From JALORV01 sp035429805 (GTDB lineage Bacteria > Pseudomonadota > Gammaproteobacteria > Burkholderiales > Burkholderiaceae_F), in NCBI GenBank assembly GCA_035429805.1, contig DAOMFL010000011.1, forward strand, positions 1 to 64,000: 64,000 nucleotides of DNA, in the 5' to 3' direction. Each line of letters starts with the position of its first letter. Position 1 is the stretch's first letter. Below the pieces are notes generated by a model. The model was given only the letters and a program-made list of their open reading frames with translations. It was not told where the DNA came from and did no database searches. Below, in pieces: positions 43,561 through 51,943 of this stretch. The position numbers and the translations under genes are program-made.

Positions 43561-45065
43561 CAGCCCTCCGGCCGCATGTGCGGAAAGAGAATCACGTCGC
43601 GGATGCTCGGCGCGTCGGCCAGCAGCATCACGAAGCGGTCAACGCCGACGCCGCAGCCGGCCGCCGGCGGCATGCCGTACTCGAGCGCGCGCACGTAATC
43701 GGCGTCGTAGTACATCGCCTCCTCGTCACCGGCAGCCTTGGCCCTGGCCTGCTCGTTGAAGCGCGCGGCCTGGTCTTCCGGGTCGTTGAGCTCGGAGAAG
43801 CCGTTCGCTGTCTCCCGGCCTGCGATGAAGAGTTCGAACCGCTCGGTGATCTCTGGCCGCGCATCCGATGCGCGCGCCAGCGGAGAGACTTCGACGGGGT
43901 AGTCGACGATGTAGGTCGGCTGGATCAGTTTCGACTCGGCCACCTCCTCGAAGAGCGCCAGTTGCAGGGCGCCGAGGCCCGCTTCCTCCGAGTGGGTCGA
44001 TCCCTTGGCCCGCAGTTCGCGATGCAGGTAGTCGCGATCCCCAAGCTGCTGATCCGTATAGCGCGGCGCATGAGCGCGGATCGCCTGCGCGATGGTCAGG
44101 CGCGCAAAGGGCTTCGACAGGTCGATCTCGTGGCCTTGATACGACAGCACGGCGGACCCGGTGGTGGCGATCGCGACATGGCGCAGCATCCGCTCGGTGA
44201 ATTCCATCAGCCACGTGTACTCATGGTACGCGGCATAGAACTCCATCATCGTGAACTCCGGGTTGTGCCGCGGGCTCACGCCTTCGTTGCGGAAGTTGCG
44301 GTTGACCTCGAACACGCGCTCGAAACCGCCGACGACGAGCCGCTTGAGGTAGAGCTCGGGGGCGATGCGCAGGTACATGTCGATGTCGAGCGCATTGTGG
44401 TGCGTGACGAAGGGCTTCGCTGCCGCGCCGCCGGGAATGACCTGCAGCATCGGCGTCTCGACCTCGAGGAATCCCTCCGCGACCATGAAGTCGCGCATCG
44501 CAGCGATCGCCCGGCTTCGCGTCAGGAAGGCGGCGCGCGACTCCTCGTTCATGATGAGGTCGACGTACCGTTGCCGATAGCGCTGTTCGCGGTCTTCCAG
44601 CCCATGGAACTTGTCGGGCAGGGGCCGCAGCGCCTTGGCGAGCAGTCGCAGTTCCTTCACGCGCACCGAAAGCTCGCCCTTCTGCGTCTTGAAGACCGTG
44701 CCGCGCGCAGCGATCAGGTCGCCGATGTCCCAGCGCTTGAACTCCTCGAGCGCCGCCTCTCCCGCGTCGTCCCGGGCCACGAAGAACTGGATCCGGCCGC
44801 TCGTGTCGGCCACGGTGGCAAACGCCACCTTGCCCATGACGCGCTTGAGCATCATGCGGCCGGCCACCGCAACCTCGACCGGCGCCGCGTCGAGCGCATC
44901 GCGATCGAGTGCGCCATAGGCGGAGTGCAGCTCGCCGGCCCGGTGCGTGCGCCGGAAGTCGTTGGGAAAGGCCGGTCCGCGGGTGCGCAGCTCGGCGAGC
45001 TTGGCGCGGCGCTCCGCGATGATCTGGTTCTCGTCGGCGGCGACGGGTGGGCTGGGTTCGTTCAT
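43560..45065 (-). CDS. lysS: Lysyl-tRNA synthetase, class II
   Basis: 501 residues (E. coli LysS 505). It charges tRNA-Lys. The N-terminal OB-fold anticodon domain covers about 50-160 (VAVAGRMMLKRVMGKVAFAT). The class II motifs are present: motif 2 (FRNEGVSPRHNPEFTMMEFY) and motif 3 (GCGVGVDRFVMLLADAPSIR). It lies downstream of the SDR with a 9-base gap. In many betaproteobacteria lysS directly follows prfB; here a GNAT, an SDR and a 178-bp inverted-repeat element separate them. Confidence 0.97.
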   Translation of the reverse strand: MNEPSPPVAADENQIIAERRAKLAELRTRGPAFPNDFRRTHRAGELHSAYGALDRDALDAAPVEVAVAGRMMLKRVMGKVAFATVADTSGRIQFFVARDDAGEAALEEFKRWDIGDLIAARGTVFKTQKGELSVRVKELRLLAKALRPLPDKFHGLEDREQRYRQRYVDLIMNEESRAAFLTRSRAIAAMRDFMVAEGFLEVETPMLQVIPGGAAAKPFVTHHNALDIDMYLRIAPELYLKRLVVGGFERVFEVNRNFRNEGVSPRHNPEFTMMEFYAAYHEYTWLMEFTERMLRHVAIATTGSAVLSYQGHEIDLSKPFARLTIAQAIRAHAPRYTDQQLGDRDYLHRELRAKGSTHSEEAGLGALQLALFEEVAESKLIQPTYIVDYPVEVSPLARASDARPEITERFELFIAGRETANGFSELNDPEDQAARFNEQARAKAAGDEEAMYYDADYVRALEYGMPPAAGCGVGVDRFVMLLADAPSIRDVILFPHMRPEG

Positions 45066-45074
45066 GTCGGGAAT

Positions 45075-45836
45075 TCAGGCCTGGCGAACGTCGGCCACCG
45101 GTTCACGGCCGAAATCGTCACGATGGAGAAAGGCCAGCACACGGGCGGCGGCGGCCTGCGGTGTCGGCAGCTGTCCGCTCGCCTTGAGCTGTATGAAATT
45201 CTGCTGCTCGGGGAAGCCGGCGGACTCGGAGGCGCGCAGCTCGGCCTGCATGTCGGTGTCGATCACGCCCGGCGCGAGCGCGACGATGCGGGTAGGATTC
45301 GACAGCAGCACCTCGTCCGCGGCAACGACGCGCGAGAAGTGGTCGAGGCCCGCCTTGGCCGCGCAATAGGCCGCCCATCCGGCAATGGCGCGTCGCCCGG
45401 CGCCGCTCGAAATGTTCAGCACGCGCTTGTCGATGGCCCAGCTGCGCGTGGCACGCAGGAACGCCGCGGTGAGCAGCATCGGCGCCTCGAGGTCGACGCG
45501 CATGACGGCCGCGAGCGTGTCGGCATCGCTCGCTTCGATCGGACCTGCGCGGCCGAAGACTCCCGCGTTGTTGATCAGAGCCGCCGACGCCAATCCGGCA
45601 GCGGCATGCTGGTGAAGCCAGGTTTCCAGGCGCGCCGCCGTGCCGACGTCGTGGCCGATATCCAGCGCCCACTGCTCAAGCGTCGCACCCGCCGCACGTG
45701 CCTTGTCCTGCAGCGCCAGGTCGGGCCGGCGCGACATCGTCAGCAGCAGCACGTCGCTGGCCAGCAGCGATTCGGCAATCGCCGCACCGAGCCCGCGCGA
45801 GGCGCCTGTGAGGACAAACAGATTCTTCTTCGTCAT
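45075..45836 (-). CDS. Short-chain dehydrogenase/reductase
   Basis: 253 residues from ATG 45836, chosen because the Rossmann motif follows at once (LFVLTGASRGLGAAIAESLL) and because it overlaps the GNAT stop (ATGA). The classical SDR marks are there: NNAG, catalytic Ser in LNISSGAGRR and YCAAK. It uses NAD(P); the substrate is unknown. YueD/sepiapterin-reductase-like SDRs have a similar layout, but I do not assign one. It appears to be cotranscribed with the GNAT upstream and lysS downstream. Confidence 0.85.
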   Translation of the reverse strand: MTKKNLFVLTGASRGLGAAIAESLLASDVLLLTMSRRPDLALQDKARAAGATLEQWALDIGHDVGTAARLETWLHQHAAAGLASAALINNAGVFGRAGPIEASDADTLAAVMRVDLEAPMLLTAAFLRATRSWAIDKRVLNISSGAGRRAIAGWAAYCAAKAGLDHFSRVVAADEVLLSNPTRIVALAPGVIDTDMQAELRASESAGFPEQQNFIQLKASGQLPTPQAAAARVLAFLHRDDFGREPVADVRQA

Positions 45837-46474
45837 TGCGGAACAGGAAGGTAGGCGAGATCGGTCAAGCCGTGCTGTGCTGCCCACGCCGGATAGTCCT
45901 CCAGCGACAGGCCGAACAGCCGCGTATCGCGTACGCGCCCGTGATGATCGCGCGTTTCGGCCCGCAGCAGACCTTCCTCGGGCAGTCCGGCGCGCCGCAT
46001 GACCCCGGCGCTGGCGTCATTGCCGCCATCGCATGAGCCCCAGACCCGATTGACCTGCATCTGCTCGAACGCGTAGTGGATCTGCAGCCGGATGACCTCG
46101 GTGGCGAGGCCGGCACCACGCGCCGGCGGCACCAGGAAGTAGCCCACCTCGACCTTGGGAACATTCCAGTCGGGAGCGTGAAACCCGGCGCCGCCGAGGT
46201 AGGCGCCGCTGGCGGCGTCGAAGATGGCCATCGGCATCGATTTCCGCTCGATGAACTCCGCATGCATGCGCCGCGCGTAGGACTCCGAGTCCTCGACGCG
46301 CTGGTGACGCCGCGGCCACTCCATCCACTGCATCAGCTCCTCGCGATGCGGCGCGATCGCCGCGAACAGCGCGGCGCCGTCACCGCAGCGGTAGCGCCTG
46401 AGCACGATGCGGCTGCTGCTCGCGCCTTCCGCGAGCGGCAACAGTTCCGGTTTGTCGATGGCGGGGCGGAGCAT
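45833..46474 (-). CDS. GNAT-family N-acetyltransferase (RimJ/RimL type)
   Basis: 213 residues. The acetyltransferase core runs from IVLRRYRCGDGAALFAAI to VEVGYFLVPPARGAGLATEVIRL, which contains the acetyl-CoA-binding RGxGxA/G-like turn, and VNRVWGSCDGGNDASAGVMRR, typical of the RimJ/RimL group that acetylates N-termini or small amines. The substrate is unknown. The start ATG lies 2 bases from the outer end of the 19-bp inverted repeat at 46477, so its upstream region is made of that element. Confidence 0.82.
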   Translation of the reverse strand: MLRPAIDKPELLPLAEGASSSRIVLRRYRCGDGAALFAAIAPHREELMQWMEWPRRHQRVEDSESYARRMHAEFIERKSMPMAIFDAASGAYLGGAGFHAPDWNVPKVEVGYFLVPPARGAGLATEVIRLQIHYAFEQMQVNRVWGSCDGGNDASAGVMRRAGLPEEGLLRAETRDHHGRVRDTRLFGLSLEDYPAWAAQHGLTDLAYLPVPQ

Positions 46475-46476
46475 AT

Positions 46477-46654
46477 GAACCTATCTCAGGGTCCCGGGTG
46501 GTCGCGGCCCTGCCCCGAAGGGTTGCCACGATAACCGGGCGTCTGCGGCGTTGGCCGGCTCGGTCGTAGGATCGGCTACTGTCCTTCGCCAGCCGCCTTG
46601 CATCCGCCCGCTTCTCGTGGCAACGCGATCCATCGGGGACCCTGAGATAGGTTC
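46477..46654. repeat. 178-bp element with perfect 19-bp terminal inverted repeats
   Basis: The left end GAACCTATCTCAGGGTCCC (46477-46495) is the exact reverse complement of the right end at 46636-46654. Inside it, GTTGCCACGA (46522-46531) and TCGTGGCAAC (46614-46623) form a second 10-bp perfect inverted repeat, and CGGGCG / CGCCCG continues the pairing. The whole unit could fold as one long interrupted hairpin. It carries no gene. The right end contributes the last base of the prfB stop codon and the left end lies 2 bases from the GNAT start. TAT occurs on both flanks, a possible 3-bp target duplication. A MITE-like non-autonomous element or a REPIN-type repeat would fit. No second copy is in the window. 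Confidence 0.75.
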
Positions 46655-47758
46655 TATACACCCTGTTTCAGGCTCGCCTCGATGAAATCGTCGAGATCGC
46701 CATCGAGCACCGCCTGGGTATTGCCGATCTCGACATTGGTGCGCAGATCCTTGATGCGCGACTGATCCAGCACGTACGAGCGGATCTGGTGGCCCCAGCC
46801 GATGTCGGTCTTGGCTTCCTCGAGCTTGTTCTGCTCGGCCTGGCGCTTGCGCAGCTCGAGTTCGTAAAGGCGCGACTTGAGCATCGCCATCGCCTCTGCG
46901 CGATTGCGATGCTGCGACCGGTCGTTCTGGCTCTGCACGACGATGTTGGTCGGCAGGTGCGTGATGCGCACGGCACTCTCGGTCTTGTTGACGTGCTGGC
47001 CGCCCGCTCCGGAGGCGCGGTAGACGTCGATGCGCAGGTCGGCCGGGTTGATCTCGACCTCGACCGATTCGTCGATCTCCGGATAGACGAACACGCTGGC
47101 GAACGAGGTGTGGCGGCGCGCGTTCGAATCGAACGGCGACTTGCGCACCAGCCGGTGAATGCCCGTCTCGGTCCGCAGCATGCCGTAGGCATAGTCGCCG
47201 CTGATCTTGATCGTCGCGCCCTTGATGCCGGCGACTTCGCCTTCGGATTCGTCGAGCAGCTCGGGCTTGAACCCGCGCCGCTCGGCGTAGCGCAGGTACA
47301 TGCGCTCGAGCATGCCGGCCCAGTCCTGTGCCTCGGTGCCGCCGGCCCCGGCCTGAATCTCGATGAAGCAGTTGTTGGGGTCGAGCGGATTGTTGAACAT
47401 CCGCTGGAACTCGAGGTCGGCGACCTGTTTGGCAAGCCCCGCCACGTCGGCCTCGACCGACATCAGCGTGGCGTCGTCGTCGTCCGCGCGCGCCATTTCG
47501 AACAGCTCGCCGGCGTCGCGCAGGCCGTTCGTCAGCGCGTGCATCCTTTGCACGACGAGGTCGAGCGTCTTCTTTTCCCTTCCGAGCTCCTGGGCGCGCT
47601 TGGGATCGTCCCAGACCTTGGGATCTTCGAGTGACCGGTTGATCTCCTCGAGGCGTGCTTCCTTCACATCGACGTCAAAGATACCTCCGCAGTTCGGCCA
47701 GGCGTCCGCGCAGGTCTGCGACGGTGCCTTCGATCTGGTTGAGGCGTTCGGCTTCCAT
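46654..47758 (-). CDS. prfB: Peptide chain release factor 2, with programmed +1 frameshift
   Basis: About 367 residues when the frameshift is included (E. coli RF2 365). The first 27 codons begin MEAERLNQIEGTVADL and end at an in-frame UGA (47675-47677); a +1 shift then continues DVDVKEARLEEINRSLED. The UAA/UGA-reading tripeptide SPF (RKSPFDSNARRH) and the peptidyl-hydrolysis motif GGQ (SGAGGQHVNKTES) are intact. A plain frame reading would split this into two genes. Its own stop is UAG, which RF1 reads. It is followed on the minus strand by the 178-bp repeat, GNAT, SDR and lysS. Confidence 0.96.
47674..47688 (-). promoter_or_regulatory. RF2 autoregulatory +1 frameshift site
   Basis: On the minus strand the site reads GGAGGTATCTTTGAC: an internal Shine-Dalgarno-like AGG, the slippery CTT and the UGA-C stop context. 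Low RF2 lets the ribosome slip by +1 and complete the protein. This matches the conserved E. coli mechanism closely. Confidence 0.93.
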
Positions 47759-48111
47759 GAAAGGTCCCGGTGTCGAAAAGCTGGGGATTATAGGAATGAA
47801 GCGCGGGCCGCCCTGGTGATGGGCCCGTCGAGAGCAAAAAAAGCCCGGTCGGTTGACCGGGCTTGAAAAGCACCACCAAGGAGGAGACAGAGGGTGCCCG
47901 GACGCGAGTCCGGGCAGTGGTGCCAAGGAGACAAACTTTTCAGCGCAGCACTGCTGCACCTTACTTCTTCACGCGGCGACTGCTGGTCGAATCTTCTGCT
48001 GCGCGCGCCGGTAATTTCCGACTCAACTGATGCAGCTTCCGCCGTCAATGTTGCCGGCGTATTAACGCAGCGAGGCAGGCGTGCCTGCCTCGCCCGTGGA
48101 GACTGCGTAGC
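47759..48111. other. 3' region of the phasin gene with three hairpins
   Basis: About 350 bases with no gene. On the minus strand, downstream of the phasin stop, it holds a 9-10-bp hairpin CGAGGCAGG / CCTGCCTCG at 48071-48092 (no T-run), a perfect 9-bp hairpin TGCCCGGAC-GCGA-GTCCGGGCA at 47895-47916, and a terminator at 47834-47864. A plus-strand frame at 47894 has an AAGGAGGAG nearby, but its protein is unconvincing. Confidence 0.5.
47834..47864 (-). terminator. Rho-independent terminator of the phasin unit
   Basis: A 10-bp perfect stem AAGCCCGGTC / GACCGGGCTT with a four-base loop is followed on the minus strand by seven T residues. It lies about 250 bases after the phasin stop and about 75 before prfB. 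Confidence 0.85.
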
Positions 48112-48684
48112 TTAGGCAGCCTTGCGCTTGGCCGGGGCCTTGACCGTGTCGTTCGCGGCAGCGGCGGCCTTCATCGTCGCCGACGTCGCGGCGGCAACAT
48201 TCGACTCGGCAAAGTCGACAGCCTGCTTGGCAGCCTTCGCGAACGTGTCGTACGCGGTGTTGGCCGCGGCGACAGCGCTCTTCAGCGCGGCGACGGCGGG
48301 CTCGGAGCCGGCCGGGGCGTTCTTGGCAGCGAAGTCGATCAGTTGCGTGACCTTCTTGTTGTTCTCGGCAACCTGCGACTCGACGATCCGCGAGACTTCC
48401 GTGCCGGCGCCGTTGGCGATGCCGTACACGGTGCGCGAGTAGCTGACGGCCTTCTCGAGCGTCGGCTGCGACAGCGCCGAGCTCAGCGCCAGGAATTCCT
48501 GCACGTCCTTGGCGCTCATCAGCGCTTGCACGCGCTCGACCGACTCTTCCAGCGTCGCCTTGGCGGCGGCGAGGTTCAGCTCGAGCATGCGCTCGGTCGC
48601 GTCAAAGAAGGTCTGGCCCAGGGCGAACGCGGCGTCCATCTGGCCTTTTTGAATCTCGGTGAATTGCGCGGGCGTGGCAAACAT
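48112..48684 (-). CDS. Phasin family protein (PHA granule-associated)
   Basis: 190 residues from ATG 48684, which has GAGGAG seven bases upstream; a longer frame to 48807 runs through the promoter. Phasin_2 type: it opens MFATPAQFTEIQKGQMDAAF, is almost wholly helical, and includes LELNLAAAKATLEESVERVQ. The tail is Ala/Lys-rich (APAKRKAA), as in phasins that may also contact DNA. Phasins coat polyhydroxyalkanoate granules and control their size. This implies the organism can store PHA; the synthase genes are not in the window. Confidence 0.9.
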   Translation of the reverse strand: MFATPAQFTEIQKGQMDAAFALGQTFFDATERMLELNLAAAKATLEESVERVQALMSAKDVQEFLALSSALSQPTLEKAVSYSRTVYGIANGAGTEVSRIVESQVAENNKKVTQLIDFAAKNAPAGSEPAVAALKSAVAAANTAYDTFAKAAKQAVDFAESNVAAATSATMKAAAAANDTVKAPAKRKAA

Positions 48685-48778
48685 GAATGACTCCTCGGTT
48701 AAGTTGTTGCCGTTGAACAGCAATTGCATAGCGGGTGGAGAGAATTTCTTTGCAGCCGTGCTGCACTGCACAAGACGA

Positions 48779-48807
48779 ATTGTGGGGATGGCGGGACTCA
48801 ATGTCAA
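48779..48807 (-). promoter_or_regulatory. Strong sigma-70 promoter of the phasin gene
   Basis: On the minus strand: TTGACA (consensus -35), a 17-base spacer and CACAAT. The leader to the phasin start would be about 88 bases. Such a strong promoter fits an abundant granule coat protein. Confidence 0.8.
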
Positions 48808-48956
48808 GCACTTTTTGTGCGCTGCGACATAAATCTAATCTTCTCATGTGAAGCCATACGGATCAATACGTTACGAGATCCCAGTGCAGGGCAATTCCAC
48901 GAGATATCAGGGGTCATTGGCGCAACGCACCAGTCAATGCCAGAACCCCTGGCTCC

Positions 48957-48962
48957 TACAAT
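48957..48962 (+). promoter_or_regulatory. -10 element adjacent to the HDAC-like gene start
   Basis: TACAAT ends six bases before the GTG at 48969, so a start site at the usual distance would coincide with the start codon. That would make a leaderless or near-leaderless transcript. No convincing -35 is present (TCAATG at 48934, 17 bases upstream). Confidence 0.4.
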
Positions 48963-48968
48963 GCCGCG

Positions 48969-49919
48969 GTGCACGCCTACTTCAGCGACCACTTCGTCCT
49001 GCCGTTGCCAGCGGGGCACCGGTTTCCGATGGCGAAGTACCGCATGCTGCGCGAGCGCGTCGAATCCGAGTTGCTCGGCGTCGCACTGTCGGAGCCGCAG
49101 GCGGCCTCGATCGGCCAGCTGGCGCTCGCGCACGACTCGCGCTACATCGAGCGCGTCATACGCGGCACGCTGGAATCGGCCGAAGTACGGGCCATCGGAT
49201 TTCCGTGGTCGCCCCAGATGGTCGAGCGGTCACTGCGGTCCGCCGGCGCGACGATCGCAGCCTGCCGCGCTGCCCGGGCCGACGGCGTCGCCGTGAACCT
49301 CGCCGGCGGCACACACCACGCCCAGCGGGCGCGCGGCGCAGGCTATTGCGTGTTCAACGACGCCGCCGTGGCCGCCCGCGTACTGCAGTCGGACGGCGCT
49401 CCGGCGCGCCAGCATCTGCCGGTGGCGATCATCGACCTCGACGTGCATCAGGGCGATGGCACTGCGGAGATCCTTGCCGGAGACCGTTCCGTGTTCACGC
49501 TGTCGATCCACGGGGCCTCGAACTTTCCGTTCCGCAAGCAGCGCAGTGATCTCGACGTCGCGCTGCCCGACGGCACGCGCGACGAGGACTACCTGGGCGC
49601 GCTGGACGGGGCGCTCGACGAGCTGCGACGCCGTTTCGATCCGGCGTTCATCGTCTACGTGGCCGGAGCCGACGCGCACGAGGACGATCGCCTCGGCAAG
49701 CTCGCACTGACGAGCGCGGGCATGGCGGAGCGCGACCGCCGGGTGTTCGCCTTCGCCGCGAAGCTGGGAGCGCCGGTCGCCGTGACGATGGCCGGAGGCT
49801 ACGGGCGCGACATCGCGACCACGGTCGACGTGCACCTGAACACGGTGCGGGCGGCGCGCGACGCCTGGCGGGATTGGCAACGGGCGGCACGGAGCCACGC
49901 GACGGTCCGGCATGGCTGA
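48969..49919 (+). CDS. Histone deacetylase-family (acetylpolyamine/acetoin-type) amidohydrolase
   Basis: 316 residues, single arginase/deacetylase fold. The zinc site and catalytic residues are visible: GGTHHAQRARGAGYCVFND (the His pair and Asn-Asp), DLDVHQGDGT (Asp and His ligands) and GADAHEDDRLGKLALT (third Asp). Bacterial members remove acetyl groups from polyamines, acetoin-related or other small molecules; the substrate here is open. The GTG start gives HAYFSDHFVLPLPAGHRFP, the usual beginning of this branch. It heads a five-gene overlapping cluster. Confidence 0.88.
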   Translation: MHAYFSDHFVLPLPAGHRFPMAKYRMLRERVESELLGVALSEPQAASIGQLALAHDSRYIERVIRGTLESAEVRAIGFPWSPQMVERSLRSAGATIAACRAARADGVAVNLAGGTHHAQRARGAGYCVFNDAAVAARVLQSDGAPARQHLPVAIIDLDVHQGDGTAEILAGDRSVFTLSIHGASNFPFRKQRSDLDVALPDGTRDEDYLGALDGALDELRRRFDPAFIVYVAGADAHEDDRLGKLALTSAGMAERDRRVFAFAAKLGAPVAVTMAGGYGRDIATTVDVHLNTVRAARDAWRDWQRAARSHATVRHG

Positions 49920-50805
49920 GGCAGGCTCACCAAAGGCTGCCTGGCTCTCGGCGATGCCGTTCGCGTTCGTGCTGCTGTGGAGCACGGGTTTCATCGTCGC
50001 CAAGACCGCCGCGCCGCACGCCCCGCCACTGACCTTCCTCTTGTACCGCTTCGCCGGCGTCGTTGTCGTGTTGCTTCCCCTGGTGTGGCTCATGCGCGCG
50101 CCGTGGCCGAGCACGCCCCGGGCTTGGTGGAACACCGCTGTCGTCGGACTGCTGCTGCAGGCCACCTACCTGGGCGGCGTCTGGCTGGCGATCGCGCTCG
50201 GCATGCCGGCAGGCGTCTCGTCGCTGCTCGTCGGCACCCAGCCGCTGCTGACCGCGGTGTTCGGCGCCAGCGTCGGCGAACGGGTTTCACGACTGCAGTG
50301 GTCGGGGCTCGCGCTCGGCATCGTCGGCATCACGCTCGTGCTCTCAGACCGGCTGACGTTCGCCGGCGTCGGTCCGCTCGCTCTCGGGGTCAACCTGCTC
50401 GCGCTGGTCGGCATCACCGCGGGCACTCTCTACCAGAAGCGGCATGGCGCCCACGTCGACCTGCGCACCGGCAGCATCATCCAGTTCGGCGCTTCGTTCT
50501 TCGCGGTCCTGCCATTCGCGATGGCGTTCGAATCGATGACGGTCGATTTCAGCCTCGACTTCTGGCTGGCGCTGGCGTGGTCGGTATTCGCGCTTTCGCT
50601 CGCAGCCATTTCGCTGCTGCTCGTTATGATCCGACGCGGCCGCGCCACCGAAGTGGCGAGCCTGATGTACCTGACGCCGGCGGTGACGGCGCTGCTCGCC
50701 TGGCTCATCTTCGGCGAACGCCTCGGCGCGCTCGCCTGGGCGGGCGTGGTCGTCACGATGGCGGGCGTCGCACTCGTAGTGCGCCGATGGGGGAGGGCAG
50801 CATGA
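49912..50805 (+). CDS. EamA/DMT-family transporter
   Basis: 297 residues with ten predicted helices in two EamA repeats. FAFVLLWSTGFIVAKTAAPH opens repeat 1, and SLMYLTPAVTALLAWLIFGERLG is the repeat 2 signature. Members export amino acids, nucleosides or other metabolites. It overlaps the deacetylase by 8 bases and the thioesterase by 4. Confidence 0.88.
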   Translation: MAEAGSPKAAWLSAMPFAFVLLWSTGFIVAKTAAPHAPPLTFLLYRFAGVVVVLLPLVWLMRAPWPSTPRAWWNTAVVGLLLQATYLGGVWLAIALGMPAGVSSLLVGTQPLLTAVFGASVGERVSRLQWSGLALGIVGITLVLSDRLTFAGVGPLALGVNLLALVGITAGTLYQKRHGAHVDLRTGSIIQFGASFFAVLPFAMAFESMTVDFSLDFWLALAWSVFALSLAAISLLLVMIRRGRATEVASLMYLTPAVTALLAWLIFGERLGALAWAGVVVTMAGVALVVRRWGRAA

Positions 50806-51239
50806 CTACGCGCGAAGCACCATTGCGGCGCGCCGATTACCGGCACTTCCACGCGATCGCGACGCGCTGGATGGACAACGACGCCTACGGGCACGTCAAC
50901 AACGTCGTGTACTACTCGTACTTCGACACGGTCGTGAACGAGTACCTGATCCGCTCCGGCGTGCTGGACATCGAGCACGGCACGGTCATCGGCCTGGTGG
51001 TCGAGACGCAGTGCCGCTACTTCAGCGAGCTCGCCTTCCCGCAGTCAGTGCACGCCGGACTGCGCGTGGCACGCCTCGGCACGTCGAGTGTCCGCTACGA
51101 GATCGGCATCTTCGCCGACGACGAAGACGCGGCCTGCGCGCAGGGCCACTTCGTGCATGTCTACGTCGATCGCACGACGCGCCGGCCGACCACGCTGCCG
51201 GCGCCGCTGCGCGCCGCTCTGGAGAAGATACACACATGA
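50802..51239 (+). CDS. Acyl-CoA thioesterase, 4HBT / YbgC-like hotdog family
   Basis: 145 residues. RWMDNDAYGHVNNVVYYSYFDT is the 4-hydroxybenzoyl-CoA thioesterase signature, with the catalytic Asp in the D-x-YGHVNN motif. VVETQCRYFSELAFP follows. It hydrolyses an acyl-CoA, but the chain is not predictable. ATGA overlaps with both neighbours point to one transcript. Confidence 0.9.
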   Translation: MTTREAPLRRADYRHFHAIATRWMDNDAYGHVNNVVYYSYFDTVVNEYLIRSGVLDIEHGTVIGLVVETQCRYFSELAFPQSVHAGLRVARLGTSSVRYEIGIFADDEDAACAQGHFVHVYVDRTTRRPTTLPAPLRAALEKIHT

Positions 51240-51943
51240 ACAGCCGTGCCCCGATCGGCCCCCATGAAGTGGTGGACCATGCCATCACCACACGCCAGTC
51301 GATCCGCGCGTTTCTGCCGACGCCGGTGCCGCGCAGCACCGTCGAGGAGATTCTGTCGATCGCGTCGCGCGCGCCCTCCGGGACCAACACCCAGCCGTGG
51401 AAGGTGACGGTGCTGACCGGCGCTGCGAAGGCCCGCCTCATCGAAGCGATCATGGCGGCGTACAACGACCCGGAGCAACGCAGGCTGCACGCCGAGGAGT
51501 ATGCGTACTACCCGACGGAGTGGGTCGAGCCCTACCTCGGGCGCCGCCGCAAGATCGGCTGGGACCTGTACGGCCTGCTCGGCATCGGCAAGACGGACAA
51601 GGAGGCAATGCACGCCCAGCACGGCCGCAATTATCGGTTCTTCGATGCGCCGGTCGGCCTGATCTTCACGATCGACCGCGTGATGGAACAGGGCAGCTGG
51701 CTCGACTACGGCATGTTCCTCGAGAACATCATGGTTGCCGCACGGGCGCGAGGGCTCGACACCTGTCCGCAGGCGGCGTTCACGCAGTTCCACCGGATCA
51801 TCGCGCGCGAGCTCGGCCTGCCGGACAACGAAATGGTGGTGTGCGGCATGTCGCTCGGTTACGCCGACATGAGCCGTGTCGAGAACCGGCTGCAGACCGA
51901 ACGCGAGGCCGTCGCGGGCTTCGCCCGCTTCCTGGAGGAATGA
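51236..51943 (+). CDS. Nitroreductase family protein
   Basis: 235 residues. FMN-dependent NfsA/FRP-like fold: TTRQSIRAFLPTPVPRSTVEEIL and SRAPSGTNTQPWKV form the FMN-binding start, and GLDTCPQAAFTQF with VCGMSLGYAD the other side of the flavin pocket. Members reduce nitro groups, quinones or enones with NAD(P)H. It shares its stop with the dehydrogenase start (TGATG). Confidence 0.9.
   Translation: MNSRAPIGPHEVVDHAITTRQSIRAFLPTPVPRSTVEEILSIASRAPSGTNTQPWKVTVLTGAAKARLIEAIMAAYNDPEQRRLHAEEYAYYPTEWVEPYLGRRRKIGWDLYGLLGIGKTDKEAMHAQHGRNYRFFDAPVGLIFTIDRVMEQGSWLDYGMFLENIMVAARARGLDTCPQAAFTQFHRIIARELGLPDNEMVVCGMSLGYADMSRVENRLQTEREAVAGFARFLEE

Noticed and set aside
47894..48115. Plus-strand frame of 73 codons after an AAGGAGGAG sequence
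   Set aside because: It overlays the hairpins of the phasin 3' region, uses an unlikely start and has no protein-like pattern.
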